Notes under the pieces: generated by a model
What the model saw: the letters and a program-made list of their open reading frames with translations, nothing else
Database searches by the model: none
Told to the model about the DNA's origin: nothing
Program-made: the position numbers and the translations under genes
Part shown: piece after piece, positions 9,095-17,663 of the stretch
How positions within the stretch are numbered: the first letter of the stretch is position 1
How the letters are laid out: each line of letters opens with the position of its first letter
NCBI GenBank assembly: GCA_044374195.1
Contig: JBILOY010000011.1
Location: 1-64,000, forward strand
DNA from: CAIKZY01 sp044374195
GTDB taxonomy: Bacteria; Actinomycetota; Actinomycetes; S36-B12
DNA length: 64,000 bases
Direction of reading: 5' to 3'

Positions 9095-10009
9095 CTAGTA
9101 GCCCGGAACCTCGCCCGTGCGCGGCGGATCCGCACCCGGACGCTGGCAGGTGATGCCGGCCACGGCGATGCCGTAGCGGGCCGCGCTGACAACCTTGTCG
9201 GTGTCGCGCACGTCATCTCGGGTCAGGCCACGGTGCATCCACTCGGCCAGGAACCCGCCGCTGAAGGAGTCACCTGCACCCACGGTGTCAACGACGGGCA
9301 CCTTCGGCACATCAAGCACGATTTCGTCACTGCCGTTCATGACGCGGACCGCCTTGGCCCCATCAGTGAAGAGCACGACCGCACCGCTCTGCAGCTGCAG
9401 GGCACGGGCGGCCTCGATGACATCGAGCTCAGGGAACATGAATTCGAGATCATCACCGCTGACCTTGACGATGTCAGCGCGACCCAGCACCGAGTCGAGG
9501 GTCGAACGGAAGACATCAGAAGTGGTCATCACGCTAGGTCGGCAGTTCGGGTCGATCATCACGATGCGGTCATCGGGTGATGCGGACACCACCGCACGCG
9601 TTGCGTCGGCGAGCGGCTGCAGTACGAGGCCCAAGGTGCCGGCATGTACAACGCGACAATCGGTGCGCACAGCAGCGAGGGCCTGATCGGCCGACACTGC
9701 AGCGGCGGAGGTTCCCTCCATCATGAAGCGATAGCTGGCGGCGCCGTGCTCATCGATCTGCGCGATCGCCAAGGTGGTGGGCTCGAGCACCTGGGTGCCG
9801 AGGGCGTAGTTCACGCCATCATCGGAAAGCAGGCGCATGATGCGTCCGCCGAAGGCATCGGTGGAGACACCTCCGAGGAAGGTGGTGTCGATGCCCAGCC
9901 GCGCACACGTGCGGGCAGTGTTCAACGGAGCGCCGCCGACGACCGAGGTCACGTTGCCCGAGGGGTCGACAATGATGTCGACCAATGCTTCGCCGATGAC
10001 TGTGATCAT
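9095..10009 (-). CDS. PfkB-family carbohydrate kinase (fructokinase-like)
   Basis: A 304-residue ribokinase-fold sugar kinase. The N-terminal VIGEALVDIIVDPSG and GGAPLNTARTCARLG motifs bind sugar, and the C-terminal DTVGAGDSFSGGFLAEW carries the anion hole and catalytic Asp. Similarity is closest to fructokinases, but 2-keto-3-deoxygluconate or adenosine kinases share these motifs, so the substrate is uncertain. Its start overlaps the end of the SURF1 gene by 4 bp, indicating translational coupling, although no functional link between the two is obvious. Confidence 0.85.
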   Translation of the reverse strand: MITVIGEALVDIIVDPSGNVTSVVGGAPLNTARTCARLGIDTTFLGGVSTDAFGGRIMRLLSDDGVNYALGTQVLEPTTLAIAQIDEHGAASYRFMMEGTSAAAVSADQALAAVRTDCRVVHAGTLGLVLQPLADATRAVVSASPDDRIVMIDPNCRPSVMTTSDVFRSTLDSVLGRADIVKVSGDDLEFMFPELDVIEAARALQLQSGAVVLFTDGAKAVRVMNGSDEIVLDVPKVPVVDTVGAGDSFSGGFLAEWMHRGLTRDDVRDTDKVVSAARYGIAVAGITCQRPGADPPRTGEVPGY

Positions 10010-10770
10010 GATGAGGAAACCGTAGTGGAATCCGGATCCGACGCGGGCACCTTAGGTCGGGCGTCAAGGCTGAGCCAGCGCACATAAGCAAAGACCACGA
10101 ACAACGCGAAGACCCACCACTGGAAGGCGTAACCGAAGTTCTGAAGCGGGAAGGGCACACCGGAGGTTTGCACTGTTGCTGGCACTGGTGTCGGGGCCGA
10201 CCCTGACTCAGGGCTCTGCGTGACCAGGTTCAAGTAACCGGTGCGGGTCGGGAGTTCCCAACGATCGCCAAGCGCGCTACCCGAGATAGTCACCGCCGTG
10301 CCCTGCACCACCGGGGCATCTGAGTAGAACTCCTCATCAGGCGTGTAGGTGCCCTGCACTGTCACCTCACCAGAAGGCGGGGCGAAGCCGGCGGCATTCG
10401 CATCAGGCAGCCACCCTCGGTTGACCGCGACCAATGAGCCGTCGGCCAGCTGCAGGGGTGTCACCACCCAGATACCTACTTCGTCACGGAGGACTCGATT
10501 AGTCACGGCCACCTGCAGATCAGCGACATAGGTGCCGGTTGCCACGATCTGCCGGCCGATGTCAGCGCCATCGATCTCCTTGCCTGCCTCCGGGAGTTCG
10601 GTGACCGAGATGGGCGCCCCCTGTGCAGCACGCTCCGCAGCGAGGATGTCCGACGTGCGATCCCACTGCCAACGACCAAGCAGCACGCAGCCGGCGATCA
10701 ATGCGATAGCGAGGATGCCCAGCGCTATCCAGCGCGGGGTGAGCGCAAGACGCAGCATGCGACTAGCCAT
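10006..10770 (-). CDS. SURF1-family cytochrome oxidase assembly factor
   Basis: A 254-residue protein with one helix near each end (IALGILAIALIAGCVLLGRWQW at 16-37, and WWVFALFVVFAYVRWL close to the C terminus) around a periplasmic domain, the SURF1 topology. The GRWQWDR and VNRGWLPD motifs are conserved in the family. SURF1 proteins help insert haem a into the aa3-type cytochrome c oxidase, so the organism should respire aerobically with such an oxidase. The gene overlaps the small membrane protein gene upstream and the kinase gene downstream. Confidence 0.9.
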   Translation of the reverse strand: MASRMLRLALTPRWIALGILAIALIAGCVLLGRWQWDRTSDILAAERAAQGAPISVTELPEAGKEIDGADIGRQIVATGTYVADLQVAVTNRVLRDEVGIWVVTPLQLADGSLVAVNRGWLPDANAAGFAPPSGEVTVQGTYTPDEEFYSDAPVVQGTAVTISGSALGDRWELPTRTGYLNLVTQSPESGSAPTPVPATVQTSGVPFPLQNFGYAFQWWVFALFVVFAYVRWLSLDARPKVPASDPDSTTVSSS

Positions 10771-11029
10771 CAGCAGGTTTCGGCTCCTTGGCCGCTCGTG
10801 CTTCTTCGGCGCCGCGTTCCTCGGCTTGTTGCGTGTACTGCTCGTCAGCCATGCGAAGGCGATCGGATCGGCCAGGCGGAAGATCCGGATTGATCTTCTT
10901 GATCTGCCGGTTCATCGATTTCCAGATGACGAAGATCGCAATGCCCAACAGCAGAATGAATAGGCCGGCGATCGGGCCGGCCCCGTCGATCACGGAATTG
11001 AGGTCATCGGTGGCGTCTGCGTAGATCAT
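10763..11029 (-). CDS. Small single-pass membrane protein between mca and SURF1
   Basis: An 88-residue protein with one transmembrane helix (AGLFILLLGIAIFVIWKSM, about residues 20-38) followed by a charged, Glu/Ala/Lys-rich cytoplasmic tail. It starts inside the end of mca (4-bp overlap) and runs 8 bp into the SURF1 gene, so the three are probably co-translated. A protein of the same size and layout sits next to mca in mycobacteria (Rv1083, from memory), which supports it being a real conserved gene. No function is known to me. Confidence 0.75.
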   Translation of the reverse strand: MIYADATDDLNSVIDGAGPIAGLFILLLGIAIFVIWKSMNRQIKKINPDLPPGRSDRLRMADEQYTQQAEERGAEEARAAKEPKPADG

Positions 11030-11895
11030 GGTTGCCTCAGTCCTGCGAAAAGATCGGTCTCGGGAATATCAGTCTCTACCAGGGAGCGGGCAAGCTCGAA
11101 ATCCTCGCTCGGCCACACCGACTTCTGGAGATCAAGGGGCACCGCAAACCACCGTCCGTCGGGGTCAATCTGGGTGGCATGCGCCTTCAGCGCCCGGTCA
11201 CGCACCTCGAACCATGCTGATGCATCGATGCGCGTGGTGATGCGCGATGAGTCGTCGGGTTGCTCATCCCAGCCCTTGATCCAGTCGTGATACGGGGACT
11301 CGAGATCCTGATCGATCATCGCCAGGTGCAGGGCGGTCACGCGCGCCTTAGTGAACTGCTGGTTGTAATAGATCTTCTGCACCTGCCACGGGGCACCGAG
11401 CTCAGGCAGGTACGTCGCATCGGCAGCAGCGTCGACAGCGCTCATGGTGACCTCGTGCGTGCGCACGTGATCAGGATGCGGGTAGCCGCCGTTCTCGTCA
11501 TACGTGGTGACCACCTGCGGACGAAACTCACGAATGTGCCGCACCAACGGTGAAGTGACGTCAGCGAGGGGCAGATCCGCGAAGCAGCCGACCGGCAGTG
11601 GGGGCAACGGGTCACCCTCGGGGTAGCCGGAATCGGGGAAACCGAGCCATGCGTGGCGCACGCGCAAGATCGCAACAGCCTCGGCCATCTCGCGGCGTCG
11701 CACTTCCTCGAGTCCAAGTTCGTCGACAGCTGCCTGGGTGCGGGCGTTCAGGACATCACCGCGCTCACCGCCTGTGCAGGTGACCACCATGACCTCGACG
11801 CCCTGCTCGACATACATGGCGGTCGTGGCCGCACCCTTGCTCGACTCGTCGTCGGGGTGCGCATGCACGGCCATCAGGCGAAGATCGGGGGACAC
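11026..11895 (-). CDS. mca: Mycothiol S-conjugate amidase
   Basis: A 289-residue zinc amidase of the LmbE/PIG-L fold. LMAVHAHPDDESSKG supplies the first His and Asp zinc ligands plus the catalytic Asp, and YPHPDHVRTHE supplies the third ligand. Mca cleaves mycothiol S-conjugates to mercapturic acids for export, a detoxification step specific to mycothiol-producing actinobacteria. I chose the GTG at 11895, which has a GGGAGA ribosome site, over an upstream in-frame ATG that would add a Cys/Trp-rich segment. MshB is the alternative family member, but the length and the greA/DUF4307 neighbours favour Mca. Confidence 0.9.
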   Translation of the reverse strand: MSPDLRLMAVHAHPDDESSKGAATTAMYVEQGVEVMVVTCTGGERGDVLNARTQAAVDELGLEEVRRREMAEAVAILRVRHAWLGFPDSGYPEGDPLPPLPVGCFADLPLADVTSPLVRHIREFRPQVVTTYDENGGYPHPDHVRTHEVTMSAVDAAADATYLPELGAPWQVQKIYYNQQFTKARVTALHLAMIDQDLESPYHDWIKGWDEQPDDSSRITTRIDASAWFEVRDRALKAHATQIDPDGRWFAVPLDLQKSVWPSEDFELARSLVETDIPETDLFAGLRQP

Positions 11896-11963
11896 CCCGC
11901 TAGTCTCCCAAGAGCAGCAGCCAGCCGCCACGCGACCCCGCTTGGCGACCGAGATGAGGACCC

Positions 11964-12422
11964 ATGCCCAGCCCCTACCGTGCCGATCAGCTCAGCCCCG
12001 AGATGCGGGCTCGCTACGGCATGGACGGCAGCAACTGGCGCACCCTCGTGATCGTGATTGTGGTGATTGTGATCTTTCTTGGCGCAGTCGCCTGGGCCAC
12101 CATGAATATGGGCCGTGAGGCAGCGCAGTATCGACTGCTCACCTGGAATGTCACGGGCCCCACCACGGTGAGCGTGGAGTTCGAGGTGCGCAATTCCACC
12201 GACAGCCCTGCCATCTGCATCGTGCGAGCGCAGGACGAGAACCACATCGATGTCGGCTACAGCCGAGTAGTGGTGCCACCGGGCGATGACTACGCGCGCG
12301 TGCCCTATGTGCTGACCACCCTCGCCCCTGCTTTCGCGGTGGAGCTCCTCGGCTGCGAGGCCGGCAGCGAGCCGCGAGTGGCGCCCCCCAACTTTCCGCC
12401 GGGTGTTGCTGTTCCCCAGTAG
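11964..12422 (+). CDS. DUF4307 membrane-anchored protein
   Basis: A 152-residue protein with the DUF4307 opening MPSPYRADQLSPEMRARYG, a single transmembrane helix (TLVIVIVVIVIFLGAVAWAT at about 28-47) and an extracytoplasmic beta-rich domain (YRLLTWNVTGPTTVSVEFEV). The family is restricted to actinobacteria and consistently lies divergent from mca and upstream of greA, as here. Its function is unknown. A link to thiol metabolism is only a guess from position. Confidence 0.85.
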   Translation: MPSPYRADQLSPEMRARYGMDGSNWRTLVIVIVVIVIFLGAVAWATMNMGREAAQYRLLTWNVTGPTTVSVEFEVRNSTDSPAICIVRAQDENHIDVGYSRVVVPPGDDYARVPYVLTTLAPAFAVELLGCEAGSEPRVAPPNFPPGVAVPQ

Positions 12423-12461
12423 CGCTGAAGGGTCTGCGCGCCTGCATTACTCTTACTCACC

Positions 12462-12950
12462 ATGAGCACTGACGTGACCTGGTTTACCCAGGAGGCATTC
12501 GACGGCCTACAGGCAGAACTCGCCGAGCGCCAGGGTCCGCTGCGGCTGGAGATCACCACGCGTATCTCCTTGGCCCGTGACGAAGGTGATCTCAAGGAGA
12601 ACGGCGGCTACCACGCTGCCCGCGAGGAGCAGGGCAAGAACGAGGCTCGTATTCGCGTGCTCAAGCACCTGCTCGAGAACTCCAAGGTGGGTGTTCCTGA
12701 TGCGGCAGACGACGAGGTTGCCCAGGGCAAAGTCGTAACCGTGCGCATTCTCGCGCTCGACGAGGAGATGACCTTCTTGCTTGCCTCGCGCGAGGAAGCA
12801 GCAACCGCGTCAATCGACGTTTACTCCCCCACCTCACCGCTCGGGCAGGCCGTACTCGGCAAACGCGTCGGCGAATCAAGCTCCTATGAGCTCGCCAACG
12901 GCAAGACCATGGAGGTTGAGGTACTCAAGGTCGAGGCTTACGCCCACTAA
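12462..12950 (+). CDS. greA: Transcription elongation factor GreA
   Basis: A 162-residue factor that stimulates transcript cleavage by backtracked RNA polymerase. The N-terminal coiled coil carries the invariant DEGDLKENGGYHAAREEQG motif, whose acidic tip residues reach the polymerase active site, and the C-terminal FKBP-like domain includes SPLGQAVLGKRVGE. The length is normal. A TACTCT at about 12451-12456 lies eight bases before the ATG, so it may have its own short-leader promoter. It is followed by hairpin repeats shared with the convergent ABC permease gene. Confidence 0.96.
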   Translation: MSTDVTWFTQEAFDGLQAELAERQGPLRLEITTRISLARDEGDLKENGGYHAAREEQGKNEARIRVLKHLLENSKVGVPDAADDEVAQGKVVTVRILALDEEMTFLLASREEAATASIDVYSPTSPLGQAVLGKRVGESSSYELANGKTMEVEVLKVEAYAH

Positions 12951-13050
12951 CGAGTGCTGGTGCGCGCGAAACAGCGCAGCGACTAACGGCTCCTGGTGCG
13001 CATGTGTTGCGCACCGACTAACGGCTAGTCGTGCGGGTGTACTTGCGCAC
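12945..13050. repeat. Three tandem 35-36 bp hairpin repeats between greA and the ABC permease gene
   Basis: Three diverged units begin with ACTAACG at 12946, 12982 and 13017, a period of 36 then 35 bp. Each continues with a CT-rich bridge, TGGTGCG or similar, and ends in GCGCA. Each unit folds: unit 2 is a perfect 7-bp stem (GTGCGCA/TGCGCAC at 12996-13014), and units 1 and 3 give 5-bp stems. Unit 1 starts at the greA stop codon. Unit 3 encodes the last residues of the convergent permease. They probably act as a bidirectional terminator. Confidence 0.7.
12996..13014. terminator. Perfect hairpin downstream of greA
   Basis: GTGCGCA, a 5-nt loop, then TGCGCAC form a perfect 7-bp stem between convergent genes. 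There is no T-run, as is common for high-GC actinobacterial terminators, and it can serve both strands. Confidence 0.55.
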
Positions 13051-13866
13051 TGCGAGCGTCGCGAAAATCGCGATGAGCACCGCGCACGAGATCAGTGTGT
13101 ACAAAGATGCGTGCTGCAATGGCCAGTAGTCGGGCTGAATGCCTGTGGGATTCCCGAATAGTTCTCGAGTGGCCAAGACGACAGTCGACACCGGGTTATA
13201 TGCCGCGAAGGCCTGCAACCACGATGGCATCGACGAGATTGGCACGAAGGCATTCGACAAGAATGTCAGCGGGAACAGCCAGGCCAAGCCAGCCGTATTT
13301 GCAGTCTCCGGGTTCGGCATGTGCAGGCCGATCCACGATCCGATCCACGAGACGGTGTAGGCAAAGAGCAACAGCAGTGCGTACGCACCGATTGCCGGGA
13401 GAATGCCGTTGCTGATGCGCCAGCCGACGATGAAACCGGTGATGCTCAGCACGAAGAGAACCAGGATCTGTCGCACCGCATCAGCGGTGGTGCGTCCGAC
13501 CAGTACGGCGGGTGGAGACATCGGCAGTGCGCGGAAGCGATCGATGATGCCCTTGTGCATGTCCTCGGCCAAGCCGACCGTGCTGGCTGCAGCTGCGAAA
13601 GCAACTGTCTGGCCGAAGATGCCCGGCATCAGGTAGTTGCGATAGGCATCGGCACCCGCGTCACCGGGGATGGGAATTGCGCCACCGAAGACGTAGGCGA
13701 AGAGCAGCACGAAGATGACCGGCTGCACCAGCGAGAAGAAGAGCATCTCGGGAATGCGCAGGGTCTGGATCAGGTTGCGTCGCGCGACGACGAGCCCGTC
13801 GTGGAGGGTCCAGCCCAATAGCGGACGTCGCATCGTCTGCGGATTGCCCACACTCAGCGTTGCCAT
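13018..13866 (-). CDS. ABC-2 type exporter permease (DrrB-like)
   Basis: A 282-residue permease with about six transmembrane helices. The first cytoplasmic stretch LHDGLVVARRNLIQTLRIPE leads to LVQPVIFVLLFAYVFGG, and the later LPLTFLSNAFVPISSMP motif is typical of DrrB/daunorubicin-type ABC-2 permeases. It should form the membrane part of an exporter with the ATPase encoded immediately upstream (1-bp stop/start overlap at 13866). The substrate, perhaps a lipid or hydrophobic compound, is unknown. The gene end lies in the tandem hairpin repeats. Confidence 0.9.
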   Translation of the reverse strand: MATLSVGNPQTMRRPLLGWTLHDGLVVARRNLIQTLRIPEMLFFSLVQPVIFVLLFAYVFGGAIPIPGDAGADAYRNYLMPGIFGQTVAFAAAASTVGLAEDMHKGIIDRFRALPMSPPAVLVGRTTADAVRQILVLFVLSITGFIVGWRISNGILPAIGAYALLLLFAYTVSWIGSWIGLHMPNPETANTAGLAWLFPLTFLSNAFVPISSMPSWLQAFAAYNPVSTVVLATRELFGNPTGIQPDYWPLQHASLYTLISCAVLIAIFATLAVRKYTRTTSR

Positions 13867-14861
13867 TACTTGCTCCCTCGGCCTCGGCGGCCCTTCTTGG
13901 GCGGTGCAGCGGTTGTTTCAGCTTCGGCCGCGTGGCCAGTGAGTGACATGAAGACGTCATCGAGAGTCGGGCGACGCAGGACAAGGTCGGAGACTTCGAT
14001 GCCATCGGCATCGAGCGCGCGAATGGCGTTCACGAGAACCGTGGAACCACCAGTGACAGGCGCAGAGACTCGTGAGTCCTCCACGAGCGGCTCACCTGTA
14101 CTCACCGAGCGAACCGCACGCACCGCATCAGCAATTCGCGACGAGTCGGTGACGTGGATCTCGATACGATCACCGCCGATCTGATCCTTGAGCTGCTCAG
14201 AGGTGCCATGTGCGATCACGCGACCTTGATCGATGACGACGATGTCCTGGGCGAGCTGATCGGCTTCTTCGAGGTACTGCGTGGTGAGCAACACCGTCGT
14301 GCCCTGCGCGACGAGATTGTTGATGACATCCCACAGGCCAAGGCGCGAACGCGGGTCAAGACCAGTGGTCGGCTCATCGAGAAACAGGATCGACGGCTGG
14401 GCAACCAAGCTGGCCGCAAGGTCGAGGCGACGACGCATGCCACCTGAGTAGGTCTTTGCCGGTCGATCAGCGGCGTCGGACAGATCGAACCAGTCGAGGA
14501 GTTCCTCGGATCGTTCCTTCACGTACGCGGGTGTGAGGTGGTAGAGCCCGCCGAACATTCGCAGGTTCTCGCGGCCGGTCAGGTACTCGTCGATGGCGGC
14601 GTACTGGCCGGTGAGCCCGATCGATCGGCGTACTTCATCGGCCTGCTTGACGACGTCGAAGCCAGCAACAGTGGCGCGGCCTGCCGTGGGAGCAAGGAGG
14701 GTCGAGAGGATTCGTACCGTGGTGGTCTTGCCGGCACCGTTGGGCCCCAGCAGGCCTACCACCTGACCACGCTCGACAGTGAGGTCAATGCCATCGAGGG
14801 CGCGCACGTCACCGAAGGTGCGCACCAGCCCTTCGGCGTGAACAGCAAGATCACGAGTCAT
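13866..14861 (-). CDS. ABC exporter ATP-binding protein (DrrA-like)
   Basis: A 331-residue ATPase with Walker A GPNGAGKTTT, signature YSGGMRRRLDLA, Walker B ILFLDEPTTGLD and the DrrA-type C-terminal extension that contacts the permease (SDLVLRRPTLDDVFMSLTGH). A basic GRRGRGSK tail ends the protein. I used the ATG at 14861 because the conserved region begins two residues on and a TTGGAT box ends six bases upstream; a TTG at 14873 would add four residues. With the adjacent permease it forms a two-gene exporter, probably for a hydrophobic substrate. Confidence 0.9.
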   Translation of the reverse strand: MTRDLAVHAEGLVRTFGDVRALDGIDLTVERGQVVGLLGPNGAGKTTTVRILSTLLAPTAGRATVAGFDVVKQADEVRRSIGLTGQYAAIDEYLTGRENLRMFGGLYHLTPAYVKERSEELLDWFDLSDAADRPAKTYSGGMRRRLDLAASLVAQPSILFLDEPTTGLDPRSRLGLWDVINNLVAQGTTVLLTTQYLEEADQLAQDIVVIDQGRVIAHGTSEQLKDQIGGDRIEIHVTDSSRIADAVRAVRSVSTGEPLVEDSRVSAPVTGGSTVLVNAIRALDADGIEVSDLVLRRPTLDDVFMSLTGHAAEAETTAAPPKKGRRGRGSK

Positions 14862-14906
14862 GTCACCATCCAAGCACGCGCAGATGAAAGCCCTGCAGGG
14901 CGTTCG

Positions 14907-15704
14907 TCAGGAGCGAATCTCGCCCTTGCCGCCGATTTCCCGCTGGGCGCCCAGCCGCGCGCGCGACGCAGCAGCGCGACCGGCCTGCGAAGCCGCGCCC
15001 TTGTCGCTGCGCACTCCCCCGGAGTACCCGCCCCAGGTACCGCTGGCCGCGGAAGAACTCCGATGGAACGCCTTGACCTCTGCCGACTTCTCGCGCAGCA
15101 CGAGCGCGCCTGTGCCGGCGCCTTCGACGACGGTCGAGGCGACTTCCGCAACGACCTGAGCCTTGGCCTGCTCCATGCGCTCGCCGATGCGCGCCACGTA
15201 TGCGCGATAGAAGGATGCGCGCGCAGTCTGGGCAGTGTGTGGCTTGCGCAGCCGACGCAACCCGCCCATCGTGCGGGTGGACGATACGTAGGTCTCGCCC
15301 TTCCACTTGCCTGTCGCGAGCCAGGTCTGCGCACTCGAGGTCATCTGCACCGCAACGGAGCCGTACAGTGCTTCGATCGCATCAAGATCACCCGGCATTC
15401 CGTAGACGATGACAAAGGTGCTGTTGGACGCCACATCCACGTGCGCATCATTGACATGCGCAATCGCCACGAAGAGCGAGACGAGATGCACATTCGCCCG
15501 CTTGCCCTTCTCTCCGATGGTGCGGGTGCGTGACTCAGGACTCTGTCGTGCTTCCTTGCGCAGTATTCGCGCACGCGCAAAGGCGAGATCGACACTCGCA
15601 GCCGTCGCGAGTGCCTGCGCCTTCATCAAGTAGGCCTCTGCTTCAGCCTCGTTGTCGGTGCGCTCAGCCTTGGCCAGCAGTGCTGCGATGCGATCGAGGT
15701 TCAC
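14907..15704 (-). CDS. DUF2786 protein paired with a zincin
   Basis: A 265-residue protein whose first 40 residues (LDRIAALLAKAERTDNEAEAEAYLMKAQALA) are the DUF2786 helical motif. The middle (VHLVSLFVAIAHVNDAHVDV, FVIVYGMPGDLDAIEALY) is alpha/beta-like, and the C-terminal 60 residues are Ala/Gly/Arg-rich and probably disordered. It starts at a GTG that overlaps the stop of the preceding metallohydrolase gene by 4 bp, so the two are co-translated. From memory, mycobacteria carry the same pair. The function is unknown, and the basic tail would allow nucleic-acid contact. Confidence 0.75.
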   Translation of the reverse strand: MNLDRIAALLAKAERTDNEAEAEAYLMKAQALATAASVDLAFARARILRKEARQSPESRTRTIGEKGKRANVHLVSLFVAIAHVNDAHVDVASNSTFVIVYGMPGDLDAIEALYGSVAVQMTSSAQTWLATGKWKGETYVSSTRTMGGLRRLRKPHTAQTARASFYRAYVARIGERMEQAKAQVVAEVASTVVEGAGTGALVLREKSAEVKAFHRSSSAASGTWGGYSGGVRSDKGAASQAGRAAASRARLGAQREIGGKGEIRS

Positions 15705-16192
15705 GGCATGACCGTCGCGAGATCAAGTGAAGAGTACGTGGCTCGAAGCAGCAGGGCAGCTTCTGGCCCGAGAGTGCACTCGACCAGGGTGCACATTGAC
15801 GACGTGAATCGCGGTCCATGCGCCGGATCATCGGTGCCGTGACTACTCATCACGATGTGGTGGGTGAGCTCATGGAGTACTACCGACTCTCGAGCTGCCC
15901 AGGCGGTGTCGAGCGGAATCGCGATGACCTGCGACTCGGCTTCGTAATGCGCCTTCATCTGGCCCTTGCGAGCACGTACCGAGACCGGCGCCACGACTCC
16001 GAATGCCTCGATTACGCGCGGATGACTCACCACCCAATCCACGTATGTCGCGATTGCCTCGAGTTCGCCGAAACGGCGCTGCACAGGCACCTCGATGATC
16101 GAGCCGTGAAAGTCGACCTTGCCACCACGGTTCAGCGCCTCGGACCATTGGTCCTCTGCCGCATACACAGTTGAGCGAAGGCGGTCGGTCAC
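15701..16192 (-). CDS. Putative zinc metallohydrolase, TIGR04338-like
   Basis: A 163-residue protein with a zincin motif VVLHELTHHIVMSSHGTDDPAHGPRF. HELTH supplies two zinc ligands and the catalytic Glu, and HG some ten residues on (DDPAHGPRF) supplies the third. This matches the SprT/TIGR04338 type found in mycobacteria and relatives. It has no signal peptide, so it acts in the cytosol. A GTG start at 16192 follows a minus-strand TATCCT (16200-16205) by seven bases. It is coupled to the DUF2786 gene. The substrate is unknown; by analogy with SprT-like enzymes, protein or DNA-protein targets are possible. Confidence 0.75.
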   Translation of the reverse strand: MTDRLRSTVYAAEDQWSEALNRGGKVDFHGSIIEVPVQRRFGELEAIATYVDWVVSHPRVIEAFGVVAPVSVRARKGQMKAHYEAESQVIAIPLDTAWAARESVVLHELTHHIVMSSHGTDDPAHGPRFTSSMCTLVECTLGPEAALLLRATYSSLDLATVMP

Positions 16193-16246
16193 GCGTCGAA
16201 GGATAGGCTGACAAGGCTGTCAGGGGGTCCATCAGGAGGTGAGTGC

Positions 16247-17521
16247 GTGCGCAGGATCGGTCACGCACTCGGTCGAACCCCCTTCCTGAAGGGCCTGCCG
16301 CTCGAGGTCGGTGTCGTCACCGCGGTCGCCTTCTGCGTGGCACTCGGCTTCGGAATTCTGGCCCCGGCGATTCCCGTCTTCGCGCGAACCTTTGGCGTGT
16401 CGACGATGGCTGCGAGTTCGGTCATCTCCGTCTTCGCCCTTGTGCGCTTCATCAGTTCGCCCGCCGCAGGCGCGATGATCAACCGCTTCAGCGAGCGCTC
16501 AGTGCTGTCGACCGGGCTCATCATCGTGTCGATCTCGAGCCTGGCTGCCGGTTTCTCGCAGAACTTCACGCAGTTGCTGATTCTGCGCGGCATCGGCGGC
16601 CTCGGCTCGACCATGTTCACCGTCTCGGCCCTGTCGCTGCTACTGCGCACCGTCAGCGCCGAGCAGCGAGGCCGTGCGTCGAGTGCGTACCAGAGCGGCT
16701 TCCTCTTCGGCGGTATCGCGGGCCCGCTAGTAGGCGGCCTTGTCGTCGCCGTCTCTATTCGCGCACCGTTCTTCGTGTACGCCGCAACCTTGGGCATCGC
16801 TGCCGTCGTGACTCTCGTCTTCTTGTCACCGAGCAGGGTGCAGGCGAGGGAAGAGGTCGTGGCCGAGGGCGGCGCACAGCAACTCGAAACGCTGGGCCAG
16901 GCATTGCGACATCCCGCGTACCGCGCCGCGATCAGCGTCAACTTCATCACCGGCTTCGTCGGCCTCGGCCTGCGCATGGCGATCATTCCGCTGTTCGTGA
17001 CCGAAGGGCTGCAACGTGGAGCTACCTGGACGGGCATTGGCTTCCTGGTGGCCGCGGGAGTCCAGGCCGTGCTTCTTCTCCCCGCCGGCCGAATGGCTGA
17101 TACCCAAGGACGTCGAAAGGCGCTGATTATCGGCTCGGTAGCCCTAGCCGTGGGCATGCTCGTCATCAGCATCGCCGACTTCGAGGCCAACGCACTCGGC
17201 GCTGCGAGTTCAGTAGGCCTAGTGCTCTTCTTGATCGCACTCGGCATCCAGGGCGCCGGTTCTGCATTCCTGAGTTCTGCGCCAGCTGCCGTGGTCGGCG
17301 ACATCGTCGGGGGCAAGCGAGGTGGCGTCGTCGTGTCGACCTTCCAGATGACCTCTGATCTCGGCATCGTGATCGGACCGCTGGTCGGCGGCCTCCTCGT
17401 CGATCTCCTCGACTTCGACTTCGCCTTCATCGTGGCCACCGCCCTGTGCCTGGTGAGCCTGCTCATCGTGATCGCGATGCCCGAGACCTTGAAGAAGGCG
17501 TCACCGCACGCACCTGCATGA
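16247..17521 (+). CDS. Major facilitator superfamily drug-type exporter (12 TM)
   Basis: A 424-residue MFS transporter with twelve predicted helices. The segments FGILAPAIPVFARTFGV and FLFGGIAGPLVGGL fit the DHA1 (12-helix drug:H+ antiporter) type, and GRMADTQGRRKALIIG is the loop motif A copy between helices 8 and 9. It probably pumps out small hydrophobic compounds. The start is GTG at 16247, six bases after a perfect AGGAGGT ribosome site at 16234-16240; its -10 candidate TAGGCT (16204-16209) lies next to that of the divergent metallohydrolase gene. Confidence 0.9.
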   Translation: MRRIGHALGRTPFLKGLPLEVGVVTAVAFCVALGFGILAPAIPVFARTFGVSTMAASSVISVFALVRFISSPAAGAMINRFSERSVLSTGLIIVSISSLAAGFSQNFTQLLILRGIGGLGSTMFTVSALSLLLRTVSAEQRGRASSAYQSGFLFGGIAGPLVGGLVVAVSIRAPFFVYAATLGIAAVVTLVFLSPSRVQAREEVVAEGGAQQLETLGQALRHPAYRAAISVNFITGFVGLGLRMAIIPLFVTEGLQRGATWTGIGFLVAAGVQAVLLLPAGRMADTQGRRKALIIGSVALAVGMLVISIADFEANALGAASSVGLVLFLIALGIQGAGSAFLSSAPAAVVGDIVGGKRGGVVVSTFQMTSDLGIVIGPLVGGLLVDLLDFDFAFIVATALCLVSLLIVIAMPETLKKASPHAPA

Positions 17522-17663
17522 TCACGGTGAGCTGAGCCAACGACGTATCGAAACATTCGGAGAGGGGAACCGGTGCATGAAGCGTCCCTTCCTCCAGCGC
17601 TCCTTCATGCAGAAGATAAGCCTCGCGCTCGCCATGGCAGGACGACAGATTTACAGTGGTCAC

